A stretch of 19,545 nucleotides of DNA from Roseicyclus sp. (GCA_018401055.1 JAGYLB010000104.1:1-19545), one strand, 5' to 3'. Shown: positions 8,130-17,952, counted from the stretch's first letter. Program-made: numbers and translations. Notes: generated from the sequence alone by a model not told the origin.

Positions 8130-9318
8130 CGGCACGGCCGCTCGACGCAGAGCGCCACACCCATGCCGCCCCCGATGCACAGCGTGGCAAGGCCCCGCTT
8201 GGCATCGCGGCGCTTCATCTCGAACAGCAGCGTGTTGAGCACCCGGCACCCCGAGGCGCCGATCGGATGGCCGATGGCGATGGCGCCGCCGTTCACGTTC
8301 ACGATCGCCGGGTCCCAGCCCATGTCCTTGTTCACCGCGCAGGCCTGCGCCGCGAAAGCCTCGTTCGCCTCGACCAGGTCCAGATCGCTCGACCTTCCAG
8401 CCGGCCTTTTCCAGCGCCTTGCGGCTGGCGTAGATCGGGCCCGACGCCCATGATCGACGGGTCCAGCCCGGCCGTGGCGTAAGATGGCGATGCGCGCCAG
8501 CGGCTCGATCCCGCGCGCGCTCGGCCTCGTCCGCCGACATCAGCAGCGTCGCCGCCGCGCCATCGTTCAGCCCGCGAGGCATTGCCCGCCGTGACGCTGA
8601 CCGTCGCTTGGTGAAGGCGGGGCGCAGTTTCTGCATCGCGTCCATGCGTCGCGCCGTGGCGGATGTATTCGTCCTTGTCCACCACGATGTCGCCCTTGCG
8701 GGTCTTGATCGTGAAGGGCACGATCTCGTCGGCAAACTGGCCGGCCTTCTGCGCGGCTTCGGCCTTGTTCTGGCTGGCGACCGCGAGGCTCATCTTGCAT
8801 GCTCGCGGCTGATCTGCCACTTCTGCGGCGACGTTCTCGGCGGTCTGGCCCATGTGATAGCCGTTGAACGCATCCCACAGCCCGTCGCGGATCATCGTGT
8901 CGATGTAGGACATGTCGCCCATCTTCTGGCCCTGCCGCAGGTTGGCGGCATGCGCGCTCATCGACATGTTCTCCTGCCCGCCCGCAACAACGATCGACGC
9001 ATCGCCCAGCATGATGTGCTGCGCGCCCAGCGCCACCGCCCGCAGGCCCGAGCCGCAAACCTGGTTGATGCCCCAGGCTGCGGCTTCTTGCGGAAGGCCC
9101 GCGTTGATATGCGCCTGACGCGCCGGGTTCTGGCCCTGCGCCGCGGTCAGCACCTGGCCCAGGATCGTCTCGCTGACTTCGGCCTTGTCGACGCCCGCGC
9201 GTTCGACCACGGCCTCGATGGCGATGCGGCCCAGCTCATGGGCGGGCGTGTTGGCGAAGGCGCCCAGAAAACTGCCAACCGGCGTGCGTGCGGCCGAGGC
9301 GATGACGACATTGGTCAT
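8130..9318 (-). CDS. phaA: Acetyl-CoA C-acetyltransferase (beta-ketothiolase), heavily frameshifted
   Basis: Biosynthetic thiolase that condenses two acetyl-CoA to acetoacetyl-CoA, the substrate of PhaB. It starts [20 protein letters not shown] at 9318 after AAAGGG. The nucleophile is Cys88 in [11 protein letters not shown]; later come the conserved [14 protein letters not shown] (catalytic His) and [11 protein letters not shown] (second Cys). Between about 8370 and 8830 the frame changes repeatedly. One pair of shifts (about 8822 and 8795) turns the expected WQISRE into ADQPRA and then returns to frame. Further shifts lie near 8650, 8600, 8510, 8480, 8430 and 8385. No frame has a stop before the terminator; restoring one base near 8134 (CCGTG to CCGTGA) would end the protein ...CVERP, so the 3' end given is approximate. 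Repaired length is about 392 residues, as expected for PhaA. Confidence 0.88.
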
Positions 9319-9464
9319 GGATTACCCTTTCGTGACAGGCGCCACATCACCACGTCCGGGCAAGCGGGGCCGGTTCATCTTTCCGACCCTGTGGTAACCC
9401 TCTCACCCCCTGCGACACAATGGACAGTGTGTCTCAGCCTGCGGTTGCGCGGCATGGCGCCCGG

Positions 9465-10299
9465 TCAGGGCGAAAGGGCCGCCCGCTGCCTCTCCGGCGC
9501 CCAAGGCGGGCGGAAGGTCGGCGCGCCGTAGAGATAGCCCTGCAGGCAATTCGACCCCCGCCGCCGTCAACCATCGCGCCTCCTCCTCGGTCTCAACGGC
9601 TTCGGCCACCACCAGCATGTCGAAATGCCGCGCAAGAGAAATCAGCGCCTCATAAAGCACCTGGTTGTCGGCATCCGCGCCCACGTTGCGTGCGAAGGCC
9701 CCGTCGATCTTGACGATGTCGAAGCAGAAATGCCGCAAGTGTCGGAACGCCGTCTGTCCCGCGCCGAAATCATCGAGCGCGAAAGTGATCCCCTTGTCCT
9801 GCAGATCCTCCATGAAGATCTTGACGATCTCGGGCATCTGCATCGCGCTGGTTTCCGTGATTTCCAGGATCAGCCGGTGCACGATCTCGGGCCATTGCCG
9901 GATGGCGCGGCGCAAGACCTGCATCCAGTCCGGATACCCGACCGAGCGTGCCGACATGTTGATCGACAACCGCAGCGTCGGATGCGCGCGGAGCGCGCTC
10001 AGGCCCAGTTTCAGCGCGACGCAATCGATCTGCCGCCCCAGATCCTGATCCTCGACCACGGTGATGAAATCGCGCGCAGGGATCACCCGCCCGGTGTCGT
10101 CCAGCACCCGGATCAGCCCCTCGTAAAAGGCGACGCCCGCCCCGTCTGCCCGAATGACCGGCTGATAGGCCAGCGCCGCGTCACCCCGTTCCAGTGCCTG
10201 CCGCACCATCGCCAGCGTGCCCTGGTCGCGCTGCGTGATGGCGACATCCAGCGGGCTGCCCAGCCCCGCATCCACCAGCTTGCCCCGCATATGGCCCAT
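9465..10299 (-). CDS. Stand-alone EAL domain c-di-GMP phosphodiesterase
   Basis: About 278 residues, consisting almost entirely of one EAL domain that hydrolyses c-di-GMP. Visible catalytic motifs are E60 in YEGLIRV (EGL in place of EAL), Asn114 in SINMSAR, E146 in LEITET, D176-D177 in ALDDFGAG, K197 in VKIDGAF, and E233/E236 in AEAVETEEE. The set looks complete, so activity is likely. The ATG at 10299 follows GGAGGT. No GGDEF, PAS or membrane segment is present; the first 40 residues are unassigned. One extra T near 9549 shifts the frame. Without it the end reads CLQGYLYGAPTFRPPWAPER and stops at 9465, whereas the unrepaired frame runs to 9403. It lies upstream of phaA on the same strand with a gap of about 146 bp. 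Confidence 0.85.
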
Positions 10300-10343
10300 C
10301 ACCGCACCTCCGACCCCGCAACATGCCTTGCAGTGATGGCCAT
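10299..10343 (-). CDS. Putative 14-residue leader peptide overlapping the EAL gene start
   Basis: On the minus strand an ATG at 10343, preceded by AAGGAG with 4 bases of spacing, opens the frame MAITARHVAGSEVR and ends in TGA. The A of that stop is the A of the EAL gene ATG (TGATG). The leader is read across the EAL ribosome-binding site. This arrangement would couple EAL translation to the leader. It rests on one short frame plus a good ribosome-binding site, so chance is possible. Confidence 0.35.
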   Translation of the reverse strand: MAITARHVAGSEVR

Positions 10344-10410
10344 CCAACTCCTTAACAAAGCATGAAGGTTGGCATTTTGTTCCAATTGTCGCGAAGGACC
10401 GCCCGCATGC

Positions 10411-11021
10411 ATGACCCAGATCGGGCGTTGCGGCTGGTGCGGGACCGATCCGCTCTACGTCGACTATCACGACACCGAATGGGGTGTGCCCGAACACGAC
10501 GGCCGTGCCCTGTGGGAAAAGCTGATCCTCGACGGCTTTCAGGCGGGCCTGTCGTGGATCACGATTCTGCGCAAGCGCGAGGCGTTCCGCGCCGCCTTTG
10601 CGGGCTTCGACCCCGAGGTGATCGCGCATTGGAGCGATGCCGATGTCACCCGCCTTCTGGCCGACCCCGGCATCGTGCGCCACCGCGGCAAGATCGAGGC
10701 CACGATCACCAATGCCCGCGCTTATCTCGACATCGAGCGGGGCGGAGGCTGTCTCGATCGCATGTGGTCCCATGTAGGTGGCGCGACCGCTGCAGAACGC
10801 GCTGGCGCGACGCTTGATCCATGGTCCCGGCCTTCACGCCGCTGAGTGAACAGGTCTCGAAGGACCTGAAAAAGGACGGTTTCCGCTTTTGCGGCCCGAC
10901 CATCACCTATGCGTGGATGCAGGCGACGGGGCTGGTGAACGATCATGTGACGGGGTGTTTTCGTCAGGCGGAGTTGCGACCCTGTACGCCCACGAGCGCG
11001 AACCCTGGCATGTGTCCTTGA
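10411..11021 (+). CDS. tag: DNA-3-methyladenine glycosylase I (frameshifted)
   Basis: Helix-hairpin-helix base-excision repair glycosylase that removes 3-methyladenine from DNA. The N-terminus MTQIGRCGWCGTDPLYVDYH gives the zinc ligands Cys7 and His20; DTEWGVPEHDGRALWEKL and FQAGLSWITILRKRE are Tag signatures. The C-terminal part (from about 10821) has SKDLKKDGFRFCGPTITYAW and NDHVTGCF, with the second pair of zinc ligands, His and Cys. Between about 10775 and 10820 at least three indels break the frame; the expected reading is ...LQNALARRLDPMVPAFTPL. The ATG at 10411 follows GAAGGA. The true 3' end lies between about 10980 and 11021, because another indel near 10975 cannot be excluded. Divergent from the EAL gene and its leader. 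Confidence 0.9.
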
Positions 11022-11079
11022 CTCGCTCCGTGCCGACTGGTTGTGTCGATCAAGACGTTTGGTTCACAAGGAAATAAAG

Positions 11080-12003
11080 ATGTCGTTTGCGCTAGATAAC
11101 CTCATCGAAGGTCTTCGCGTTTTTGTTGACCGTGGTGAGACCAATGTCGTTTTTGAACATTTTGTGCGCGAAGTCGTGTCCAATCATGCCGAATTTGATT
11201 GGGTGGCTGATCGACTTAAGGATCAGCATTCCAAAGATGTCCTTAGCTGGATGATCAAATATAAGTTTGTTTCTCTTCTACTGAGGGACAAGAAGGCTGC
11301 GATGGATTTGTGTCCACCAAGTATCGCGCCATATCGATATCATGCCTTGCTTGAAGAGGCGAAGAAATTGCCCGAAGCAAGTTATGAAGCGAACTATGAT
11401 ATTGACGTGATCGAGAATTTTCTGCTTGATGGCTACAACCTCAAAGGCATCTGCGAAGTTCTTGACGGCGACGTGGTTCTCGATTTTGGTGGCTTCAATG
11501 GCAACTCGGCTATCGCATTCGGCCGTCGCACTCAAAATGGAAATGTCCATGTCTTCGAGCCGAATCCCAGCATGCAAGATGTTTTGCTTCGGAACGTTGA
11601 GAAGAGTGGGCTGAATAACATCAAGTTAGTTCGTGCTGGTGTTGATCGACAGCCCGGACGGCTACGGTTCCGCCGGAAGGGAGCGGCGTCTAGAATTGAC
11701 CCGCAGGGCGACGTTGAGGTGGATATCGTGTCGATTGACACGTGGGTTGCTGAAAAAGCCTTAAAAAAAATAGATTTTCTGAAGTTTGACATTGAAGGTT
11801 TCGAGATTCCTGCTCTCAAGGGCGCAAGAAAAACAATTTCCTATTTCAGACCAAAAATGGCCATCTGCGTCTACCACCTTCAGCACGATATTTCCCAAAT
11901 CCCACGTCTCGTCGATCAATTCGGTGGGTGGTATGACTTTTATCTACGGCACAATGCTGCGACCGCCGGAGAAATTGTCCTGTACTGCGCGCCCAAAACT
12001 TAG
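11080..12003 (+). CDS. FkbM family SAM-dependent methyltransferase
   Basis: A 307-residue protein with an intact frame. SAM-binding motif I DFGGFNGNS is at 135-143, the acidic loop HVFEPNP at 157-163, and the FkbM signature IDFLKFDIEGFEIPALKGA at 231-249. The C-terminus RPKMAICVYHLQHD ... GEIVLYC is typical of the family. FkbM enzymes methylate sugar hydroxyls in polyketides, glycolipids, LPS or exopolysaccharide; the acceptor here is unknown. The N-terminal 110 residues are helical and unassigned. AAGGA lies about 7 bases before the ATG. Base composition differs sharply from the neighbours: bases 11221-11280 contain 21 G/C of 60, and AT-ending codons are common, which suggests horizontal acquisition. 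No glycosyltransferase or other surface-polysaccharide gene adjoins it. It converges on tlpA with a 34-bp gap. Confidence 0.88.
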   Translation: MSFALDNLIEGLRVFVDRGETNVVFEHFVREVVSNHAEFDWVADRLKDQHSKDVLSWMIKYKFVSLLLRDKKAAMDLCPPSIAPYRYHALLEEAKKLPEASYEANYDIDVIENFLLDGYNLKGICEVLDGDVVLDFGGFNGNSAIAFGRRTQNGNVHVFEPNPSMQDVLLRNVEKSGLNNIKLVRAGVDRQPGRLRFRRKGAASRIDPQGDVEVDIVSIDTWVAEKALKKIDFLKFDIEGFEIPALKGARKTISYFRPKMAICVYHLQHDISQIPRLVDQFGGWYDFYLRHNAATAGEIVLYCAPKT

Positions 12004-12037
12004 GCGAGCTGCCAACGGTCAGGCTGCTGGACGCGCC

Positions 12038-12599
12038 TCAGCCGCCCGCCATCAACGCCTCAATCAGCGCCACCGCTTCGGGGCTGTCCCAATGCGCGTC
12101 GCCCCTGAGCCGGGCAATCTCCTGCCCCTCGGGGTTCAAGATCACGGTGATCGGCAGGCCGAACACCCCCATCCGGCGCGCGATCACCTGACCGGGGTCG
12201 CGGTACATCGGCAGGGCGTCGATCCCCTCCCTCCTCGAAGAAGCGCACGATGGCCTGCGGCGGGTTGCGGCCCGTCGCCAGCGTCACCACCGCGAAATCA
12301 GGGCCGCCCAATTCATGCTGCAAGGCGTTGAGCGAGGGCATCTCGTCGCGGCAGGGCGCGCACCATGTGGCCCAGAAATTCAGCACCACATGGCGCCCGG
12401 CATAATCCGACAGCGCTGCCGGCGCGTGTCGTCGATATCGACAAGCCCGTATGCCGCGGCCGCGACGGGCGCGTCATGGATCGCCAGCGCCCGCATGTCG
12501 CCGGTCAGATAGCGCAGCGACATCTGAGGCTTTGGCAGCATTTGCACCAGGCGGCAAAGGTCAGAGCACGGCAGCAAGCAGTGCGGCGCGGATCATCAT
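12038..12599 (-). CDS. TlpA-like periplasmic thiol:disulfide oxidoreductase (frameshifted)
   Basis: Thioredoxin-fold protein with the redox motif in [20 protein letters not shown]. It starts [12 protein letters not shown] at 12599 after GGAGGG, a short hydrophobic leader, so export to the periplasm is likely. Downstream are [20 protein letters not shown] and, after correction, [11 protein letters not shown]. Frame changes lie near 12550 and 12515 (leader and following segment), near 12425 and at about 12232 (extra bases in FEEGGD, expected [14 protein letters not shown]). The repaired end is [10 protein letters not shown] with a stop at 12038; about 185 residues. Family roles are reduction of cytochrome c or of protein disulfides. 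It is divergent from argH with only 27 bp between the start codons. Confidence 0.82.
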
Positions 12600-12626
12600 A
12601 TGGGTCCCTCCAAACGGGGTTTCGAC

Positions 12627-14026
<1,400 letters not shown>

Positions 14027-14030
<4 letters not shown>

Positions 14031-14179
14031 TGCCGCTTCGCTCTCTCGCTGCCGTTCTTGCCCTGTTCGCTCTGGTCGCCTGCGGTGCGGATGGCGAACC
14101 TGAACGCCCCGAACCGCGCCCCGCGCAAGGTGTAGCACTCAGCGGCACCGTCTCCTTCGGCATCGCCGGGGGAAGCTGA
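14027..14179 (+). CDS. Small lipoprotein, possibly LptM-like
   Basis: A 50-residue protein starting [20 protein letters not shown], with lipobox LVAC and the lipidated Cys at residue 19. The mature part begins [12 protein letters not shown], a C-G-x-x-G plus Pro-rich pattern like the N-terminus of LptM (YifL), the lipoprotein that helps mature the LptD translocon. The rest ends [12 protein letters not shown]. The start overlaps the argH stop (ATGA), so the two are co-translated. In alphaproteobacteria a lipoprotein of this kind often lies between argH and lysA; here lysA does not follow. The LptM assignment is by motif and position only. Confidence 0.65.
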
Positions 14180-14225
14180 CCCGCCACGGCCCGTCACCGT
14201 ATCGCATCGCACGCGCGATCCCCCG

Positions 14226-14254
14226 TTGAACCCCTGTCCGTTCGGCCCTAACCT
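14226..14254 (+). promoter_or_regulatory. Putative promoter of greA
   Basis: TTGAAC (14226-14231) is followed after 17 bp by TAACCT (14249-14254). That predicts a start near 14261, about 40 bp before the greA ATG. The -35 is good; the -10 keeps the key T, A and final T. Confidence 0.45.
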
Positions 14255-14300
14255 GCCGTGCCTGAACCGACCTATGCCTCTCTCAACGCAAGGCCTTGCC

Positions 14301-14768
14301 ATGGAAAAGATCCCGATGACCCCCGCGGGCTACAAGCTCCTCAACGATGAGCTGAAGCTGCTGAAAAGCGTCGAGCGCCCGGCGATCATTCAGGCGATTT
14401 CCGAGGCGCGCGAACATGGCGATCTGTCGGAGAATGCCGAATACCATTCCGCCAAGGAAAAGCAGTCCTTCATCGAGGGCCGCATCAAGGAACTGGAGGG
14501 GCTCATCAGCCGCTCCAACGTGATCGATCCCAAAACCCTTTCGGGTCCGATCAAGTTCGGCGCGACCGTCGTGCTGGTCGACGAGGATGACGTCGAAAAG
14601 ACCTACCAGATCGTGGGCGAGGCCGAGGCGAATATCGAAAAGGGCATGCTCAACATCAGCTCGCCCCTTGGCCGCGCCTTGATCGGCAAGGAAGAGGGCG
14701 ATAGCGTCGAGGTCAAGACACCCGGCGGCGACAAGGATTACGAAATCCTCAGCATTTCCTACGTCTGA
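14301..14768 (+). CDS. greA: Transcription elongation factor GreA
   Basis: A 155-residue protein that binds the RNA polymerase secondary channel and stimulates cleavage of backtracked RNA. The N-terminal coiled coil runs from [20 protein letters not shown]; the acidic tip is [15 protein letters not shown], with the Asp and Glu that coordinate the catalytic Mg. The C-terminal FKBP-like domain includes [20 protein letters not shown] and [15 protein letters not shown]. It is complete and of family length. A CAAGGCC stretch lies before the ATG. Its frame is unbroken, unlike argH upstream. Confidence 0.96.
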   Translation: MEKIPMTPAGYKLLNDELKLLKSVERPAIIQAISEAREHGDLSENAEYHSAKEKQSFIEGRIKELEGLISRSNVIDPKTLSGPIKFGATVVLVDEDDVEKTYQIVGEAEANIEKGMLNISSPLGRALIGKEEGDSVEVKTPGGDKDYEILSISYV

Positions 14769-14801
14769 CCCCGTCACCCGTTCCGAAGGGCCCCGCCGCT
14801 T

Positions 14802-15813
14802 ATGCCCGACCAGCCCAAGCCCACGACCCTCGAGCTGGGCCTTTATGCCCGGGAAGAGCCGTCGCGGCGCATCACCGGGATCGAGGTGGGCGCGGCCATC
14901 CTGACCTGCCTGTGGCTCGGTCGCCGTGATCTTTCTCAATACCGGCGAGGACGAGGGCAATCCGGGCGGTTTCGCCGATGGGGTGCTGACCATTCTCGCC
15001 ATCCTCATGCCCATCGCGCTGATCTGGGTGGCAGCCACCGCCGCCCGCACCGCCCGCGGCTTGCGTGAAGAGGCGGCGCGGCTTCAGGCCTCCATCGACG
15101 CGATGCGCGCGGCCTATGTCGACCAGCAGCAGCGCGCGACTATGGAACTGCGCCCCGCCGTGGTCGAAAAGCTGGAGGAACTGGTCGAAAGCACCCGGGC
15201 GGCGCAGTCGGGCGGCACGGCGGTGTTTTCCTCGCTGCGCGCGCTTGCCCCGCCCGAGGAACGCGCCGCCGTTGTCCAGATGCAGCCCACCCTTGAGCAG
15301 CCGCAACCCGGCCTCGCCTTTGCCACGCCGATGGAGAAAGAGCCGATCTCGGTCGCCGATTTCATCAAGGCGCTGAATTTCCCCGAGAATGAGCACGACA
15401 AGGAAGGGTTCCGCACGCTGCGCCGCGCGCTGGAGGACCGCGCGACCGAGCGTTTGATCCGCGCCAGTCAGGACGTTCTGACGCTGCTGTCGCAAGACGG
15501 CATCTACATGGACGATTTGCGCCCCGACCGCGCCCGCCCCGAGATCTGGCGCCGCTTCGCGCAAGGCGAACGGGGGCGCACCATCGCGGCCCTGGGCGGC
15601 ATCCATGACCGCTCCAGCCTTGTGCTGGCGGCTGGGCGGATGAAGAAAGACCCGGTGTTCCGCGACGCGGCGCATCATTTCCTGCGCCATTTCGACCGCA
15701 CCTTCATGGAATTCGAAAAGAACGCCAGCGATGCGGAAATCGTGGCGATGGCAGGCACGCGGACGGCGCGCGCTTTCATGCTGATCGGCCGGGTCGCAGG
15801 CACCTTCGATTGA
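14802..15813 (+). CDS. Conserved-type membrane-anchored coiled-coil protein, function unknown (one frameshift)
   Basis: About 337 residues once an extra base at about 14920 is removed (expected AAILTCLWLVAVIFLNTGE). It starts MPDQPKPTTLELGLYAREEP. Two hydrophobic segments follow: one around residues 29-45 (VGAAILTCLWLVAVIFL) and one VLTILAILMPIALIWVAATA. After them a long charged helix (ARGLREEAARLQASIDAMRA) is likely to be a coiled coil. The C-terminal half (from PISVADFIKALNFPENEHDK) is a soluble helical domain with many Arg and Asp. Topology suggests an inner-membrane hairpin with a cytoplasmic body. I do not recognise the family. It follows greA by 33 bp on the same strand without a visible terminator, so co-transcription is possible. 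Confidence 0.7.
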
Positions 15814-15816
15814 GGG

Positions 15817-15908
15817 CAAACGGTTTCCTCAAGGAAACCGTTTGGTAAAACCCGGGTTTTCCCTGACGGAAAACTGCAGTTTTCCGTCTTGTTTTCCTGC
15901 AGGAAAAC
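15817..15908. repeat. Array of four palindromes with 23-bp centre-to-centre spacing
   Basis: Four dyads lie in the gap between two convergent stop codons. They are at 15817-15844 (13-bp arms, 2-base centre), 15847-15860 (AAAACCCGGGTTTT, perfect), 15865-15888 (perfect, 24 bp, core CTGCAG) and 15891-15908 (GTTTTCCTGCAGGAAAAC, perfect). Their centres are 15830.5, 15853.5, 15876.5 and 15899.5, exactly 23 bp apart. All are built from a 7-bp half-site GGAAAAC or its complement GTTTTCC, starting at 15822, 15833, 15845, 15856, 15868, 15879, 15891 and 15902, so spacing alternates 11 and 12 bp. The array is also one large imperfect inverted repeat about position 15865 (27 of 41 positions pair). It may act as a bidirectional terminator, but the regularity exceeds what termination needs. 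Confidence 0.9.
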
Positions 15909-15916
15909 GCGCGCTC

Positions 15917-16776
15917 TCAGTCCCCAAGCGCCGCGATCAGCTCTGCCTCGTGGCCCAGCCCCGCGATCCAGCCTTCCTCCCGGCAGCCGTCGCGCAGCAG
16001 CGCGTCCTGCCTCTCGGGCGCCAGCCCGGCAAACGCCGCCGCCAGAACTCGCACCTGTGCGGCATCAAGGATTTCCCCCGCCCTTTGCCGGTCCCGCACC
16101 GCTTGGTCCAGCAGCGATGGATAGACCTCGACCAACAGGATCGGCGCGTCGCGGTCCTCGAAGGGACGCACTGACAGCTTGTCGCCATAGCGCTCGCGCA
16201 GCGCTTGCAATCGCGGCAGGCCCAGCAGCACCTGACTGCCGACCGATCCGGTCGTGAACAGTTTCCAGCAGGGTTGCGCCCGTCGCGAGCCGTTCCTCCA
16301 CCGCGCGGCGTTCCGGGCAGGCCGTGCCCATGCCGCAAGGTTCCCCGATCCGGCAGCTGTGCGGATGTGCGTGCGGCGGGGCACCCCCAGAAAGGCCCCA
16401 CACCAGGGAACAGCCTGTTCAGCCCCTCGGCAATGTTCCAGCGGTTGTTGGCGTTGCGATGGTCATCGACGATGTGCCCGGCCAGCCAGTGCCAGACCGC
16501 AAAGGGATCATCCGATCCGGTGACGGCGCGACCAAAGCCCTTGGGATAGGCGAAGGGAAAATCGAACCCCGCAAGGACGCGCCGCCCCTCGTCCAGCGCC
16601 GCATCGAGCCGCGCTTCCAGATGCGCCTGTGCCATTGCGCGGGTCCGGTGATAACTCACCGCCGCACTGTCCGGACCATGCTCGGCAATGAAGATCGCAT
16701 CTTTCGTCGGCTTGGCCGGCGATGGCTTTGACCGCGCTGACCAGTCGACCATGATGATCGTCTCGATTTTTTCCAT
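15917..16776 (-). CDS. Conserved-type hypothetical protein, possibly DUF429-like (frameshifted)
   Basis: Starts MEKIETIIMVDWSARSKPSP at 16776 (a GTG lies directly before it; AGGGGA is the ribosome-binding site). The opening strand with VDWSA, then VLAGFDFPFAYPKGF and NRWNIAEGLNRLF, suggests an RNase-H-like fold as in DUF429 proteins; this is a guess from the pattern. The C-terminal part reads VGSQVLLGLPRLQALRERYG and ILLVEVYPSLLDQAV, ending GHEAELIAALGD. Frame changes lie near 16385 and in the 16265-16345 region. Repaired length is about 286 residues. Similar alphaproteobacterial proteins are sometimes labelled as molybdopterin or cobalamin synthesis proteins, but nothing visible here shows that activity. 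Convergent with the 14802 gene across the palindrome array; divergent from azlC. Confidence 0.65.
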
Positions 16777-16880
16777 CACATCCCCTGATGCCGCGCCCCA
16801 CGCGCCCTCAATTGCATCACCCCGACGCCTGACCTAGAGGTTGCGGCAATTCATTCGCCCCAAAAGGCTAGCCGCGCCCC

Positions 16881-17588
16881 ATGTCTGCATCCAGCCCCCG
16901 AACCGCCTATCTGCGCGGGCTTCGAACCGCACTGCCCTTCGTGATCGTCGTGGCCCCCTTCGGCCTGTTGTTCGGCGTCGTGGGAACCGAGGCGGGGTTG
17001 AACATCGCGCAGGTCATGGGCTTCACCGTTCTGGTCATTGCGGGCGCGTCGCAATTCACTGCGCTGCAATTGATGGCCGACAATGCGCCCACGCTGATCG
17101 TCGTCGCTTCGGCCTTGGCGGTGAATTTGCGGATGGCGATGTATTCAGCATCCCTTGCGCCGCATCTGGGGGCGGCCCCGATCTGGCAACGCGCCCTCAT
17201 CGCCTACATGAATGTTGATCAGACCTATGCGCTGGGTCAGGCCGACTACGAGGCAAACCCGCGCCAGACCACCGCCGAAAAGGCCGCCTTTTTCTTCGGC
17301 ACGGCCACGCCCATCATCCCGGTCTGGATCGCGGCGACGGCCCTTGGCATCGTGTTGGGCGAGGCCATACCGCCCGCGCTGGGCCTCGATTTCGCGGTGC
17401 CGATCACCTTCATCGCGCTTATCGCGCCAGCGCTGCGCACGATTGCGCATGTCGCCGCCGCGCTGACCTCGGTCGTCATGGCCGTCGCGCTGGCCTTCTT
17501 GCCATGGAACCTGTGGCTGCTGGCGCGGGCCTCGGCCGCGATGATCGTCGGCGCCGAGGTCGAGCGCCGGATGGAGGCGCGGCGATGA
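16881..17588 (+). CDS. azlC: AzlC family branched-chain amino acid exporter, large subunit
   Basis: A 235-residue integral membrane protein with the AzlC signature: GLRTALPFVIVVAPFGLLFG near the N-terminus, then VIAGASQFTALQLMADNAPT, NLRMAMYSASLAPHL and MNVDQTYAL. About six to seven hydrophobic segments are visible. Together with the small AzlD subunit it forms a pump for export of branched-chain or related amino acids; the substrate here is not shown. It starts at 16881 without a strong ribosome-binding site (AAAAGG is about 14 bases away). Its stop overlaps the start of azlD (ATGA). Intact frame. Confidence 0.93.
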   Translation: MSASSPRTAYLRGLRTALPFVIVVAPFGLLFGVVGTEAGLNIAQVMGFTVLVIAGASQFTALQLMADNAPTLIVVASALAVNLRMAMYSASLAPHLGAAPIWQRALIAYMNVDQTYALGQADYEANPRQTTAEKAAFFFGTATPIIPVWIAATALGIVLGEAIPPALGLDFAVPITFIALIAPALRTIAHVAAALTSVVMAVALAFLPWNLWLLARASAAMIVGAEVERRMEARR

Positions 17589-17914
17589 ACTACACGCCCG
17601 CCGATCTTTGGTTCATCATCCTTGCGCTCGGCGTGGGAACCTTTCTGATCCGGTTCTCGTTTCTGGGCATTCTGGGCGACCGGCAATTGCCGCCATGGCT
17701 CTTGCGCCATCTGCGATACACCGCTGTCGGCATCCTGCCCGCGATGGTGACGCCGCTGATCTTGTGGCCGCAGGCGACGGGTGGAGAGCTTGATCCGGTG
17801 CGGATCATCGCCGCCGGTCTGGCGCTGGCGGTCGGGCTTTGGACCAAGAACGCGATCTGGGCGATTTTGGCGGGGATGGCGACCTTGTGGGGCCTTGGAT
17901 TCATCGTTCCATAA
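17585..17914 (+). CDS. azlD: AzlD family branched-chain amino acid exporter, small subunit
   Basis: A 109-residue protein with three to four membrane segments: ADLWFIILALGVGTFLIRFS, HLRYTAVGILPAMVTPLILW and IIAAGLALAVGLWTKNAIWA. RFSF and the length fit AzlD. The ATG at 17585 overlaps the azlC TGA, so translation is coupled, as expected for subunits of one transporter. The TAA at 17912 is followed by an AT-rich spacer before sbtA, without a clear terminator. Confidence 0.92.
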   Translation: MNYTPADLWFIILALGVGTFLIRFSFLGILGDRQLPPWLLRHLRYTAVGILPAMVTPLILWPQATGGELDPVRIIAAGLALAVGLWTKNAIWAILAGMATLWGLGFIVP

Positions 17915-17952
17915 AATAGAACGAAACCCGCATTAACTGTATTTTTATTTCT

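Noticed and set aside
8121..8136. Perfect 16-bp palindrome CGTGCCGATCGGCACG at the phaA 3' end
   Set aside because: phaA has no stop before its terminator here, and restoring one base inside this stretch (CCGTGA) both recovers the stop and breaks the symmetry. The palindrome is probably made by a missing base.
9414..9433. GACACA/TGTGTC inverted repeat upstream of phaA as a PhaR operator
   Set aside because: Arms of only 6 bp with an 8-bp gap, and no TGC/GCA-type element recognised; not distinguishable from chance.
9403..9464. Extension of the EAL protein beyond 9465
   Set aside because: It results from one extra T near 9549. The corrected frame gives the expected EAL C-terminus and a stop at 9465.
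15817..15908. CRISPR array, suggested by regular spacing
   Set aside because: There are no long direct repeats with unique spacers. The period is 23 bp, the units are palindromes in alternating orientation, and no cas gene is present.
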